This document shows positions 25,404-34,758 of a stretch of 64,000 bases of DNA, piece after piece. Numbering within the stretch: the first letter of the stretch is position 1; each line of letters starts with the position of its first letter. The notes under the pieces were generated by a model. The model did no database searches, was not told the origin of the DNA, and saw only the letters and a list, made by a program, of their open reading frames with translations. The translations under genes were made by a program, and so were the position numbers. The DNA lies in assembly GCF_046097095.1 (NCBI RefSeq), contig NZ_CP175698.1, positions 1,488,001-1,552,000 of the forward strand, given 5' to 3'. The DNA comes from Natrinema sp046097095 (lineage in GTDB: Archaea; Halobacteriota; Halobacteria; Halobacteriales; Natrialbaceae).

Positions 25404-25639
25404 ATACACCCCTTTACCGCCAGCGGGGTCAAAAGGGTAGTGTTTCGTCGCCGCCGGATTTCGTCGCCTTACCCCGTCCGGACGCCGGAACGTCTAATTT
25501 GCGTGAGTGAATACCACGCAGCTAGCAACGACGGCAGCGGTCACGGCGTCGGTACCGCTATCCGGCAGACACCGTGCGTCCACCGAAATTACAGCGGGGC
25601 GTAAGAGACATACAGCGACAGCCCCTGGTATCGACACAC

Positions 25640-26395
25640 ATGAATATACGCGTACAGGGACCGGGCCCGACCGCGCCGTTTCTCAGCGCCCAAGATCTCT
25701 TCGAGACCGAACACGATCTCTCGTTGCCAGTGCAGGTCCAGCTCCGGGACGACCCTGACGAACGGACCTGGGCCGCCCACTACGACGACCGCCACGTCCT
25801 GAATATCTCGCGACAGGCCGCCTCGTCGGCGATGGCTCGCGAACTCGCCCTCCACGAATTTTCCCACATGGCCCGTCACGAACAACAACATCCGTCGCAT
25901 ACGCAATCGACCGAGGAAGTCCTCTATCTCGCACTGACCGGCCGCAGCGTCGAGCGCCGCAAACTCTCCCACTGCTACCAGATCGCAAACCACATGAAAG
26001 ACATCTACGCCGACGATATCACCCTCTCCGTCGGCCCCGGCGAAAAACTGCTTTCGTTCCTCGAGTCGAGTCTCGCCGTCGCGGTCGCTAACCGACCCGA
26101 GACACCGCCCCGACCAGGACTCGAGCGTCTGTCGCCGAGTGCTGATCCGGAGATCACGGCGGTGAACGCGGCCTTCGCGCTGGCACTCGCAGAGCGCCAC
26201 GATCTCGTCGACGAGGACCACCGGCTCTACGACCTCGCCCACGCGGCCGCGATGGACGCCCCCGAGATCGATTTCAGAGAGTTCAAGCGCCGGTTTCGCG
26301 AACTCGCTCGTGAGCCCGACGCGAGCACCTACCGCCAGGTACTCGTCGACGCGACTCGCTCGTACGTCGGCGGTGACGGCCCCGCTGCCGACTGA
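25640..26395 (+). CDS. Zincin-like haloarchaeal protein, DUF5781-like
   Basis: A 251-residue soluble protein. The key feature is a HEFSH (HExxH) motif in LALHEFSHMARHEQQHPSH near residue 76, which suggests a zinc metallopeptidase fold. A further His/Glu-rich stretch follows. From about residue 170 the chain is helical and acidic. I start at the ATG at 25640; the longer frame upstream has no family character. I recall this family as DUF5781, found near fusA in haloarchaea, but did not verify it. It is divergent from fusA. No activity is known. Confidence 0.7.
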   Translation: MNIRVQGPGPTAPFLSAQDLFETEHDLSLPVQVQLRDDPDERTWAAHYDDRHVLNISRQAASSAMARELALHEFSHMARHEQQHPSHTQSTEEVLYLALTGRSVERRKLSHCYQIANHMKDIYADDITLSVGPGEKLLSFLESSLAVAVANRPETPPRPGLERLSPSADPEITAVNAAFALALAERHDLVDEDHRLYDLAHAAAMDAPEIDFREFKRRFRELAREPDASTYRQVLVDATRSYVGGDGPAAD

Positions 26396-26551
26396 CCGTA
26401 GCTAGCCGCGACCAGCACCGTACTACCGCCGTCGAGAGGCAGAGAACGGAGACAAAAACAAGCCACAGTACTCGAGAGTCGCGGCCAATAGTGTACGCTT
26501 CAACCCGAACGTTTATTGTTTGAGACTTCTGATTGTTGGAACATATACGTG

Positions 26552-27250
26552 ATGCTCTCGGGAACGGACTGCACAGAAGCAAACGGGGACGCGTTCTCCG
26601 ACGAACTCTCGCGATTGAAACGCCGAGGGGCAAGCGTCCTCGTCGTCGGATCCGTCCGTCCGAGCCAGTGGCGCGATACCTGTCAGCGGCTGTTAGGACA
26701 GCGATCTGATCAGGTCCGCCGACGGGTCCTCGTCTCGACGACCGATGACCCACATCGACTTCCCTTCCTCGTCGACGACGTCGATCCGGAAACGATCTCA
26801 CCGATCAGCTACAAGGCACAGGCCCGCAACGCCACTGTGAGCACCCCGTCGGCCGGACCATCAACTCCCGCATCATCGAACGAGGTCGACACCCTCGCCG
26901 ATCTTGGCATCGCCATCTCGAGTGCGATCGATTCCTTCGAAACTGACACGACCCGACTCGAGCCCGCGGAGTTGCGGGTCGGCGTCGACTCGCTGCTCCC
27001 CCTACTCGAAGAGTACGGCAGACAACAGCTCTTCAAGTTCCTACATCTGACCAACGGGCGAACCCGAAACGCCAACGGAATGGCGCACTATCATCTGCCG
27101 GTAGAACGGGATGCAAAGATCGTTCCGACCCTCTCACCGCTGTTCGACGTGGTCGTCGAACTTCGGGAGCAAAACGGCGACTGGCAAGAGCGGTGGGTTA
27201 TGGATGACGGAGACCGTTCGTCCGGATGGCTATCGGTCGACCCGAAGTAA
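26552..27250 (+). CDS. DUF7504-like haloarchaeal protein, function unknown
   Basis: A 232-residue protein. The first part (residues 1-75, with KRRGASVLVVGSVRPSQ and RRRVLVSTTDD) alternates strands and helices like a RecA/KaiC-type fold, but I see no Walker A loop. The middle (85-120) is a Ser/Thr/Pro linker. The end (125-232) is a helical-then-beta domain with LLPLLEEYGRQQLFKFLHLT and a final EQNGDWQERW strand pair. I start at the ATG at 26552, about 40 bases after a TTTATT box. It shares strand with the CHAT gene after an 87-base gap, which suggests joint function. The family name is from memory. Confidence 0.6.
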   Translation: MLSGTDCTEANGDAFSDELSRLKRRGASVLVVGSVRPSQWRDTCQRLLGQRSDQVRRRVLVSTTDDPHRLPFLVDDVDPETISPISYKAQARNATVSTPSAGPSTPASSNEVDTLADLGIAISSAIDSFETDTTRLEPAELRVGVDSLLPLLEEYGRQQLFKFLHLTNGRTRNANGMAHYHLPVERDAKIVPTLSPLFDVVVELREQNGDWQERWVMDDGDRSSGWLSVDPK

Positions 27251-27337
27251 CGTCTCGTCGTCACAGCGTCGGGCCAAACCTCGAGACGGTATTGCAATCG
27301 ACCTAACCATGGCCGTCTAATACGAGCATCCGCTCCG

Positions 27338-29422
27338 ATGAAACCGAAATTCGAGCCAACACCGAATGGGGTAGAGATAATCGATCCGATCGAACGCCAC
27401 CGATATCTGTTAACAACCGGCGAATCAGTCTCGCTCGAGTCAGTGGCTACTGATCAAATTGAGTTTCCAGTTAGAAGAGTGGTTCAATTTACCGCTGATT
27501 CGGTCACGTTGCCGACCACGGACCACATCTTGGTTCGTGATTCAGATAAAACGATGTTAGCAGAAGTTCGCCCGAACGAACAGGGCGATTTCTCGCACGG
27601 ACGGTACATACTAGATATCTCTGGGCCGATGAAGGTATATGCTCGCATCACCAGTCCAGTTCACATTTATTCAGACAGTGAGCAAACGTATATCAACTTT
27701 GGTGAGGTAACGCGAGTAACTCTCGGCGCGCGATCATTTCATGAGCGGCCAGCGGGGACAATTACCACGACAACCGAGCCAACGGACGTGATGGCAGCGG
27801 TATCCGCTTTCGGTTCGGCATTGAAAACAACGACACCAGAACGAACGTATCCAACACTCCGTGGCCATCCTCCCCGCGTTGAAATTGGCGATGAGCTCCA
27901 CGTTCCTGAGAAGTTTAATCAGACAGAAACGGATATTCGTATAAAGATACCCGAAACACTGCAAAATGCATTCATAGTTACGCCATTAGCGTATTATCTC
28001 AACGCAGATGTAATATCGGGCTCTCGTCCAGAATTAACAACGAGCTCCGGATACAGGTATTCGATAGGAGAAGAAGATAACATCGAAACGGCGATCGCAC
28101 GAGTACTAAAACAAATATTTTTTCTCGATTGCGTCGTCCGCACCGAAGGATCAACTCCTCTCTCACTATACGAGCGTGAAGCAGTAGAGGACGTACTCGA
28201 ATTTAACCCTAAAACCGTGTACAACCAACCCCTCGCGGAACGGGTCGAGACTTATCTTGATATCCCATATTCGGCCTTGCAATCGTATCTACCCAACTGG
28301 CAGTTGAAGACACAACTCAAGCCAAGTGCAGAATATATTCGATTTCTCCCCTTCGTTGCGAATGACCTCGCTACCGTTGAAATTCAAGATCATTCAATTA
28401 CACCACCATCACCTACCCAGAGAGTGGAAAAAGCAGTAAGCGATTTTACTCGAGCTAACAACGATTTTGTGAGACGTTCATGGTCGAAAGATGTTCGCGG
28501 CAACAAGACCATATCACGGACTATAGATCCGCCAGACTTAACAAAAATATCACAAAGGTGGGAAGGAATTGGAGATACAGAAATTAGCAGTACAGCCCCG
28601 CTGGTGGCGTACGAAAACAATATCGGACGGACTCCGAAAGACGGTCCTATCGAGATCGAGGTCATCTGTAATGATTCGAAGATGGTAGAGGAGATGAATA
28701 GTGTCAATGAGACATACGGGGATCGAGAAGAGTTGCCGTTTGATATTACAATCCATTATGAGCTTACTACGTCTGCTCTCGAAAGCGTACTAGCACGCGA
28801 CAGTGATTTTCTACACTATATTGGACACATTGATGAAGAGGGGTTCCAATGCTCAAACGGGAAACTAGACGCTGTATCCATTGACACGGTTAGTGCGAAA
28901 GCGTTCTTGCTAAACGCGTGTCAGTCGCACAGACAGGGGCTACACCTAATTAGAGCAGGGAGCATTGGTGGGATCGTAACGTTAGGCAACATCGTTAATA
29001 GCGGGGCAGTTAGAGTGGGATGCCTCATTGCTCAATTGTTGAACCTTGGCTTCCCGCTCTACGCTGCGCTCGATATTGCCCGTCAGAAGAGTATTGTTGG
29101 GCAACAATACTGCATGGTTGGCGATTCTAGGACTACAATAGCGCAATCTGAGACGCGGATACCAAACGTATGCCTATTAGATCAAACTGACGACGAAATA
29201 ACTGCAGATGTAATACCCTACATCTCTGCACAGATGAGAAGAGGTGGTGTTTTTTCACCATATCTGGAGCCAGTTGATCTATACAGTATTATCCCAAACG
29301 GAATTAATGATGTATCGGTGACCGAATCACAACTTGAAGAATTCTATCGCGAAGGCAAATTCCCAGTACTGCTTGATGGTGAAGTCCGATGGAGTAACGA
29401 ATTACGTTCGAATAGCGTCTGA
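27338..29422 (+). CDS. CHAT-domain (caspase/separase-like) protein
   Basis: A 694-residue protein with a C-terminal cysteine-peptidase-like CHAT domain. The catalytic pair is visible as His497 in FLHYIGHIDEEG and Cys528 in FLLNACQS, followed by GIVTLGNIVNSGA. The N-terminal 430 residues are mixed beta and helical and not recognised; they could be the sensor. CHAT peptidases of bacteria act in defence and stress systems (for example the CRISPR-linked Craspase). GC is clearly lower than in the neighbours, so it was probably acquired. It lies between a DUF7504-like gene and a convergent 42-residue peptide gene, a possible substrate (inference). Confidence 0.75.
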   Translation: MKPKFEPTPNGVEIIDPIERHRYLLTTGESVSLESVATDQIEFPVRRVVQFTADSVTLPTTDHILVRDSDKTMLAEVRPNEQGDFSHGRYILDISGPMKVYARITSPVHIYSDSEQTYINFGEVTRVTLGARSFHERPAGTITTTTEPTDVMAAVSAFGSALKTTTPERTYPTLRGHPPRVEIGDELHVPEKFNQTETDIRIKIPETLQNAFIVTPLAYYLNADVISGSRPELTTSSGYRYSIGEEDNIETAIARVLKQIFFLDCVVRTEGSTPLSLYEREAVEDVLEFNPKTVYNQPLAERVETYLDIPYSALQSYLPNWQLKTQLKPSAEYIRFLPFVANDLATVEIQDHSITPPSPTQRVEKAVSDFTRANNDFVRRSWSKDVRGNKTISRTIDPPDLTKISQRWEGIGDTEISSTAPLVAYENNIGRTPKDGPIEIEVICNDSKMVEEMNSVNETYGDREELPFDITIHYELTTSALESVLARDSDFLHYIGHIDEEGFQCSNGKLDAVSIDTVSAKAFLLNACQSHRQGLHLIRAGSIGGIVTLGNIVNSGAVRVGCLIAQLLNLGFPLYAALDIARQKSIVGQQYCMVGDSRTTIAQSETRIPNVCLLDQTDDEITADVIPYISAQMRRGGVFSPYLEPVDLYSIIPNGINDVSVTESQLEEFYREGKFPVLLDGEVRWSNELRSNSV

Positions 29423-29425
29423 GTT

Positions 29426-29554
29426 TTACGGCCCCATAAAGACACCAGCATTTGCTGCTGCGGCATTCCCAGCCTGTGCCAGCAACAGCAAAGTCGTAAA
29501 CAGGACGCCGATCGTTCGAGGGTGGTTCTTTAAGTGGTCTGTAATGCCCGTCAT
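29426..29554 (-). CDS. 42-residue single-span membrane peptide, DUF7503-like
   Basis: A short gene tail-to-tail with the CHAT gene (3-base gap). The product starts MTGITDHLKNHPRTIG, has one hydrophobic helix (residues 15-33, VLFTTLLLLAQAG and following Ala) and ends NAGVFMGP. It looks like an inner-membrane peptide or an uncleaved signal. I recall very similar peptides (ending in gly/pro) in haloarchaea as DUF7503, often beside DUF7504 and CHAT genes, but have not checked. The coding evidence is the protein pattern and this placement. Confidence 0.65.
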   Translation of the reverse strand: MTGITDHLKNHPRTIGVLFTTLLLLAQAGNAAAANAGVFMGP

Positions 29555-29856
29555 GGTGCACCCATGATGTCGGTGCTGATGTTAATTAATTTATCTCAAT
29601 ATACTATTCCTAAAACCGATAATATCAATATTATACACCATTGGTAATAAGTCAATTAAACGAGCTGAAGGAGAGTATGAATGAGAACGCCAGACTGAAC
29701 TTATAAAATTATATTCGGATGTCCAACGGACAGTTCCGCCGACCTACCTGCTCGATATTCGTCTAATGGACACAGACAGAATAAAAGGGAACTTCAGTTA
29801 AGTCGGAAGACTGCCGCTGATCGAAACGAAAATGAAACGAAAGAAACCGAATCGCG
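29555..29856. other. AT-rich gene-free stretch
   Basis: About 300 bases of AT-rich sequence between the 42-residue peptide start and the rps7 stop. I see no gene or tRNA. It must contain the promoter of the peptide gene near 29580-29600 and the 3' end of the rps12-rps7 transcript. Confidence 0.6.
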
Positions 29857-30471
29857 TTAGCGTGCAGCTGCCGCGACGCGCTCTTTTTCTTCTTTCTGGC
29901 TGACCGCGTAGGTCTGAACGTCGTAGTTGGCCGCGCCGATAAGCTGGCGGGCGATAGCCTCTTCGACGGAGGTCGCCGTCTTGAACGAGTCGCTGTGAAC
30001 GCCCTCGGCGAGGAACTTCAAGGCCTGGTCAACCCGGCGCTGCGGGGCGACGTCGACGGCCTTCGGGACTGAAATACCACCGTACTTCAGGCGGACGGTC
30101 TCCTCCCGTGGCGCCGCGTTCTCGACGGCCGTCACGAGCACCTGAATCGGGTTCTCCTCGGTTCGCTCGTTGATGAGGTCGAAGGCATCACGGACGTAGT
30201 TAAGCGACTGCTGTTTCTTGCCCGTATTCTCCTCGGTCTGCATCAGGCGGTTGATGAAGCGCTCGACGATCGACACCTGAGACTTCTTAAACTGCTTACT
30301 GGCGTGGCGACCTGCGGTGTGAGCAACGGGGGTCACCGTGATGTAGCGTTCGGTCGAGGGGTCAGCGTACTCGATCTCGCCGATCTCCCATTGGCCGAAG
30401 AGCTTCGCCGAAACGTCTGCCTCTGCGCCGCCAGCCGGCGCATCCGGATCCGGTTGATCTTCTGCCGCCAT
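29857..30471 (-). CDS. rps7: 30S ribosomal protein S7 (uS7)
   Basis: Binds the 3' major domain of 16S rRNA and forms part of the tRNA exit site. The 204-residue protein has the archaeal acidic extension (residues 1-25, with DQPDPDAPAGG), the core VERFINRLMQTEENTGKKQ region and the late beta-hairpin RRVDQALKFL. The conserved NAAPREETVRLKYGG segment confirms the family. It follows rps12 after two bases, so the two are translated together. Confidence 0.97.
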   Translation of the reverse strand: MAAEDQPDPDAPAGGAEADVSAKLFGQWEIGEIEYADPSTERYITVTPVAHTAGRHASKQFKKSQVSIVERFINRLMQTEENTGKKQQSLNYVRDAFDLINERTEENPIQVLVTAVENAAPREETVRLKYGGISVPKAVDVAPQRRVDQALKFLAEGVHSDSFKTATSVEEAIARQLIGAANYDVQTYAVSQKEEKERVAAAAR

Positions 30472-30473
30472 GG

Positions 30474-30902
30474 TTATCGCACCGGTTTTTCTGCGTTCCC
30501 GCGTACGAGTTCCTTCAGCGCGACACCGTTGACCTTGTCAACCTTGTAGTTGACACCAGAGAGGTCACCCATCGCACGACCCTTTGCCCCACCGATACCG
30601 GCGATGGTGACCTCGTCGTGCTCGTCGATGAACGAGATCGCACCGTCACCAGGACAGAACGCGGTGACCTGCTTCCCGTTTTTGATCAGTTGCACTCGGA
30701 CGCACTTTCGAATCGCCGAGTTGGGCTGTTTCGCCTCGATGCCGACCTTTTCAAGTACGATACCGCGAGCCTGGGGTGCACCCTCGAGCGGGTCGGACTT
30801 CTCGCGAAGTCCGCGGGCGCGGCGCGCGTAGTCCGAGTCGGACCACCGCTGGTTCTGGCGGTCCTTCTTGAGCTTGCGCGCGGCGTATTTGCCGTTTGCC
30901 AT
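30474..30902 (-). CDS. rps12: 30S ribosomal protein S12 (uS12)
   Basis: A decoding-centre protein of 142 residues. The diagnostic segment KQPNSAIRKCVRVQL lies near residue 57, and the loop near residue 75-90 (FCPGDGAISFIDEHDEV) is as in archaea. The start ATG at 30902 gives MANGKYAARKLKK; the frame upstream is open but not conserved. A GCTTAAGTG TATA-like box lies about 25 bases upstream (30922-30930), so this gene has its own promoter, which fits its separation from nusA by 10 kb. Confidence 0.97.
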   Translation of the reverse strand: MANGKYAARKLKKDRQNQRWSDSDYARRARGLREKSDPLEGAPQARGIVLEKVGIEAKQPNSAIRKCVRVQLIKNGKQVTAFCPGDGAISFIDEHDEVTIAGIGGAKGRAMGDLSGVNYKVDKVNGVALKELVRGNAEKPVR

Positions 30903-31214
30903 AGGGGCCGCTATCCGTCGGAGGCACTTAAGCGACCTGTTTCGAGTCGCCGTTACGGCCCGAGATTGCTCGATCAGGGCCAACGAAGAGATGTGAGCGG
31001 GTTTCACCTCCGCGCGGAAGCTCTCAGGATGTCCGCCGCGTTCTACCACCGGAACTGTAACAAGAATGTCAAATTCGGGTAAGGGCAGGTGATTCGTCGA
31101 CCGAGATACAGGAGCCCCAGGGACGTAAAGTGTATTCCGCCCGATGAAATGGCGATCTCACACCGAACAGTAACAAGAGGATATTAGTTATACCGCTTAC
31201 GTTCTGCACTCGTT
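30903..31214. promoter_or_regulatory. Divergent promoter region of rps12 and the V4R-like gene
   Basis: About 310 bases. Toward rps12 there is a GCTTAAGTG box near 30922-30930. Toward the plus-strand gene, AGTTATACC near 31185-31195 sits about 25 bases before the ATG at 31215. No gene is seen in the middle. Confidence 0.55.
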
Positions 31215-31865
31215 ATGAGTACGATCAATACGGTACTAATCACGACGTCTTGGCTCAAGCGACTCGTCGGGAACGGCGACGAAGAGTCCCAGTCTACCGA
31301 ATTGCCGGCGACAAACGACCGAATCGGCTACGACGGATCACTCGAGGACGCGGAAGTGATCGGGCGGAGCCCGCTATCGTACGTCGCCGCGGGCGAATCG
31401 GTCTCGTCGTTCGTCGGAAAACAGATCACCAACAAACTCGCCGAATACGGACTCGAGGACATCGAGTCTGAGGAGTGGTACCCGCTCGCCATCCCGCTGG
31501 CTATGCTGTACGATATGCGCGACGAGTACGGCGGCGTCAGGATGCGGAACATGGGTCAGAACGTTCCCAAGCACGTCGAATTCCCACCGAATCTCACCGA
31601 CGTCGATAACGCGTTACGGGGGATCGATCAGGCCTACCACCAGAACCACCGCGGCGACGGAATCGGGTCCTACGAGTTCCGGATGGACGGGGAAAACGAG
31701 GGTGTGATGACCTGTGAGAACCCCTATCCGTGCGAGTTCGATAAGGGACTCATTCAAGGCGTCGCCAGAAAGTTCGCTGACAACCCCGTCGACGTCGAGG
31801 AGGTCGGCGACGAGTGTCGATCGGACGGGGGGCAGCACTGCGAGTATCGCGTCAACTGGATCTGA
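31215..31865 (+). CDS. V4R/heme-NO-binding-like domain protein
   Basis: A 216-residue protein. The end of the chain, DECRSDGGQHCEYRVNWI, is the typical finish of V4R (4-vinyl reductase) or HNOB-related small-molecule sensor domains. The middle has a KYPLAIPL-like helix (EWYPLAIPLAMLYDMRDEYG) and a strand MGQNVPKHVEFPP. The first 60 residues are polar. Such domains bind small hydrophobic ligands or heme and often control regulators. It has its own promoter and stands alone within the interrupted str operon. The assignment is by motif only. Confidence 0.5.
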   Translation: MSTINTVLITTSWLKRLVGNGDEESQSTELPATNDRIGYDGSLEDAEVIGRSPLSYVAAGESVSSFVGKQITNKLAEYGLEDIESEEWYPLAIPLAMLYDMRDEYGGVRMRNMGQNVPKHVEFPPNLTDVDNALRGIDQAYHQNHRGDGIGSYEFRMDGENEGVMTCENPYPCEFDKGLIQGVARKFADNPVDVEEVGDECRSDGGQHCEYRVNWI

Positions 31866-31934
31866 TCGCGTTCCGCGTCGCGACGCGTAATCGCTCTCGT
31901 GATTTTCTTCGGAGTCGGGGGTGTCGAATCCGGA

Positions 31935-33446
31935 TCAGTACGGATACTCGCGCGGCTCGCGCTGGATCGAGATCCACTTCAACGTCGTCAGGGTGTCCAT
32001 GATCCACTCGTCGTTGTACCGGCCCATTCCCGAGGCATTGACGCCCCCGAACGCGACATGTGGCTCGTCGTTTAACGGCTGATCGTTGATGTGGACCATG
32101 CCCGTCTCCATCGCATCGGCCACATCGCGCGCTCGAGCCACGTCCGTCGAGTGAACCGATCCCGAAAGGCCGTACTCGGTGTCGTTAACGATCCGGATCG
32201 CCTCCTCGTCGCTCTCGAAGGGGATGACCGGCGCGACCGGCCCGAAGTGTTCGTTGGAGGCCGCCGGCATGTCGTTGGAGACGCCCGATAGCACCGTGGG
32301 TTCGACGAACAGGTCGTCGTGGTCCCCGCCGGTTTCGACCGTTGCGCCGCGTTCGACCGACTCCTCGATGAAACCGACGATCTTGTCGCGCTGACTCTCG
32401 TTGATTACCGGTCCGACGAGGGTCCCCTCCTTGAGCGGGTCGCCGATGGGAAGCTGCTCGGCGCGGTCGGCCAGTCCCGCCACGTACTCGTCGTACAGCG
32501 ACTCGTGGACGAGGTGGCGATTGATGGAGATGCACTCCTGTCCCTGATGGGTGAACGACCCAAACGCCCCGGCGTCGATCGCCCGCTCGAGGTCGGCGTC
32601 TTCGAGCACGACGTGAGCGTTGTTACCGCCCAGTTCCAGCGCGGGCTCTGTGTACGAGCCGACAGCGCGCTGGCCGACACCGCGTCCGACTTCCGAGGAA
32701 CCGGTAAACGACATCACCGACGGAACGTCGTGACCCGAGAAGTGATCGCCGATCTCGTGGCCGTAGCCGGGGACGACGTTCAGGACGCCCTCTGGAAGGC
32801 CGGCCTCTTCGAAGACCTTCGCGAGCACGAGTCCGCCCGTTATCGGGGTGTGCTCGTCGGGCTTTAACACCACGCTGTTGCCCAGCGCGATGGCGGGTGC
32901 GACGACTCGACTAGAGAGATACAGCGGGAAGTTCCACGGTGTGATGACGCCGACGACGCCGGCCGGTTCGCGCACGAGCAGGTTTTCCTTGCCCGGCGTA
33001 ACCGAGTCCTTGCGGCGGCCGCCGTCGCGCATCGCCAGCCCAGCGCCGACCTCCATCGTCCCCTGTGCGAGCTGGGTTTCGAAGCCGGCTTTCAGTTGGA
33101 CACCGCCGCACTCGACGGCGAACAGCGTCTCGAGGTCGGCGGCGTACTCGCCCAGTAACTCGCAGGCTTCGGACACGATCGCGGCTCGTTCCTGTGGCGG
33201 TCGCTCGGCCCACTCCTCTTGAGCGGCCGCCGCGACCGCGTACGCTTCGTCGACGTCGTCCTCGGTTCCCGACGGCACCGTGGTCACGGTCGTCCGACTC
33301 GCGGGGTTTTCGACTTCGATCGAGTCGCGGTTGCCGTCCGAGATCCACTCTCCGTCGAGATACAGCGCGTTCCACCCGTTTTCTGGTGCGATATCGAGTT
33401 CGTTTACGTCTCGTTCGTCGGTAGATTGCGTCTCCGTTCCCGTCAT
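31935..33446 (-). CDS. NAD(P)-dependent aldehyde dehydrogenase
   Basis: A complete 503-residue enzyme. Landmarks are the TPWNFP segment near residue 168, the FTGSSEVG loop near 245, the base Glu in ELGGNN near 269, the nucleophile Cys in GQECIS near 303 and the C-terminal FGGVNASGMGRYN oligomer segment. It is close to the partial gene at 1-1347 over the whole length. It lies inside the gap between nusA and rps12, between the V4R-like gene and the effector cassette island. Its substrate is unknown. Confidence 0.95.
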   Translation of the reverse strand: MTGTETQSTDERDVNELDIAPENGWNALYLDGEWISDGNRDSIEVENPASRTTVTTVPSGTEDDVDEAYAVAAAAQEEWAERPPQERAAIVSEACELLGEYAADLETLFAVECGGVQLKAGFETQLAQGTMEVGAGLAMRDGGRRKDSVTPGKENLLVREPAGVVGVITPWNFPLYLSSRVVAPAIALGNSVVLKPDEHTPITGGLVLAKVFEEAGLPEGVLNVVPGYGHEIGDHFSGHDVPSVMSFTGSSEVGRGVGQRAVGSYTEPALELGGNNAHVVLEDADLERAIDAGAFGSFTHQGQECISINRHLVHESLYDEYVAGLADRAEQLPIGDPLKEGTLVGPVINESQRDKIVGFIEESVERGATVETGGDHDDLFVEPTVLSGVSNDMPAASNEHFGPVAPVIPFESDEEAIRIVNDTEYGLSGSVHSTDVARARDVADAMETGMVHINDQPLNDEPHVAFGGVNASGMGRYNDEWIMDTLTTLKWISIQREPREYPY

Positions 33447-33644
33447 ACGGATCCGTTTTCGGTGAGTGCGTTTATTGGTTTGGTTATGATAATATCAATC
33501 GAGAATATTAAGATACATTCGAAGGAGGGCGCCACCGTCGGAGAAGATCGACCACGAATCGCGCGGCGTCTCACTCGCCCATCAGTAACCGCTATCGGAT
33601 GGTCCGTATCGGAGGAAGGAAAGAAGGCGAGAAAGCGGGAACGG

Positions 33645-33704
33645 TCAGATCAGCTGCACATTGTCGATCTCGAAGTGCTGGTCCGCGTGCGGGTAGCGTC
33701 GATC
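33645..33704 (-). repeat. Decayed orphan copy of the nusA 3' end
   Basis: About 60 bases line up with the last bases of nusA (40914-40977) including the stop codon. A 4-base deletion and about a dozen mismatches separate them. The last eleven codons still read QHFEIDNVQLI plus stop, against RHFGIDDVQLL in nusA. Both copies point the same way. At its upstream end the match breaks off at GATCGA, exactly where the truncated DUF4157 remnant begins. It bounds the eCIS-type island on the left. Confidence 0.85.
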
Positions 33705-33790
33705 TCGAGGCCGCTCGTTTCCTGAGGAAGCATCGACACCGCCCTGCCCGTTTGCTGTCGGATGTGAACCAGTTCGTGAGCGAGCCTCAT
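33650..33790 (-). pseudogene. Truncated third DUF4157 effector cassette
   Basis: A 46-codon remnant starting MRLAHELVH one base after the stop codon of the preceding gene. Residues 3-31 match the effector's zincin segment (LAHELTH, RQQTGG, AVSMLPQE, GLEID). It then runs, at a six-base shared string, into the nusA 3'-end copy in the wrong frame and stops. It is the third tandem occurrence of the HELxH segment in this island and is clearly broken. Confidence 0.85.
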
Positions 33791-34753
33791 TCAGAATCGT
33801 CCGTCGAGGGAGTCAGGGTCATAGTACTTGGGGTACAGGTCGAGTAGGTTGTACGCGACAGCCGCCTTGAACCGGCCGTTGCCGACGACTCGGAACCGCT
33901 CTGGCGGTTCGAGTCCCATCCGGACGAACGAATCTCTTACCTGGCATTTCAGATGATGGTCAAGATACATTCGAAACTCCGACAGCGAGCCCGGTTCGAC
34001 CGGGAGCAGCTCCAAGACCGTGTCCGGTTCCCGCTCGAGGGGATCACGGTCGGGCTGTTGAAATTGTTGGTCACCAGTCTCGTCGATGTACGACGTGTAC
34101 AACGATGAGACCGTCCCGAGGGATACCGACTCCGAGATGTCCGTTTCACTCTCACTGACGAGAGCGGTGAATTCGCCGACGAACTCGTCCCACCGCTCGA
34201 GATTGGTCTTCGAGAGATCGGTCGCCGACCGATCTGCAAACTCCTCGAGGTCGATATCGTGGACGGCCGCGAGTTCCGCTACCTGATCAGCCACCTCGCT
34301 TGCTCCGAGATCGATCTCGAGGTAGAGATTCTGGCGGTAGATCACGCTGTCGGAGTCGGGGGCCCCACGTGGGATCGTAATCGATCGGTCGACTTCCGGG
34401 TCGTGATAGCTCGCTAGCTGCTGGGAGAGGCCGCCGAACAGGTCCTCGAACGCGTCGTCAGACAAACCGTGGATGGCCTGCCGAACGGCTTCGATCCGTT
34501 CAGGGTGGCGTGACGCCGGGACCGTGTCGTAGCCCCGTTGGCGGTACACGTAGTACTGGGCGAATTTCCGCGCCTGTTCGACGTGTTCGTTCCCGTCTTT
34601 CGTCCGTTTTACTGCCTTGTCCGGATAGCCGTCTTGTTCGTGGTACTTGATCTCGCCGTCGAACTCCATCTCAATCCAGTGCTCGATTTCGTTGTTGTCG
34701 TATACGTAGAGGCCAACTCGTTCATCGTTTTGGCCGGTTATGTTCGCTTCCAT
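33791..34753 (-). CDS. Effector-linked family X protein, copy 2 (unrecognised)
   Basis: A 320-residue soluble acidic protein that I do not recognise. It is a paralogue of the gene at 35523-36476: both begin MxAxITG, share an early strand-rich segment (IEHxIEM, IKYHEQDGYPD), an NEHVxQARxxAxYYV helix and a late DHHLxCQVRDxFxxMGxxPP segment, while the middle (about 120-230) differs more. Start at 34753 is set by matching its paralogue. It begins 5 bases after the stop of the truncated effector cassette, exactly like the other copy, so it is probably a dedicated partner, immunity or loading protein (inference). Confidence 0.75.
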   Translation of the reverse strand: MEANITGQNDERVGLYVYDNNEIEHWIEMEFDGEIKYHEQDGYPDKAVKRTKDGNEHVEQARKFAQYYVYRQRGYDTVPASRHPERIEAVRQAIHGLSDDAFEDLFGGLSQQLASYHDPEVDRSITIPRGAPDSDSVIYRQNLYLEIDLGASEVADQVAELAAVHDIDLEEFADRSATDLSKTNLERWDEFVGEFTALVSESETDISESVSLGTVSSLYTSYIDETGDQQFQQPDRDPLEREPDTVLELLPVEPGSLSEFRMYLDHHLKCQVRDSFVRMGLEPPERFRVVGNGRFKAAVAYNLLDLYPKYYDPDSLDGRF

Positions 34754-34758
34754 AGATA

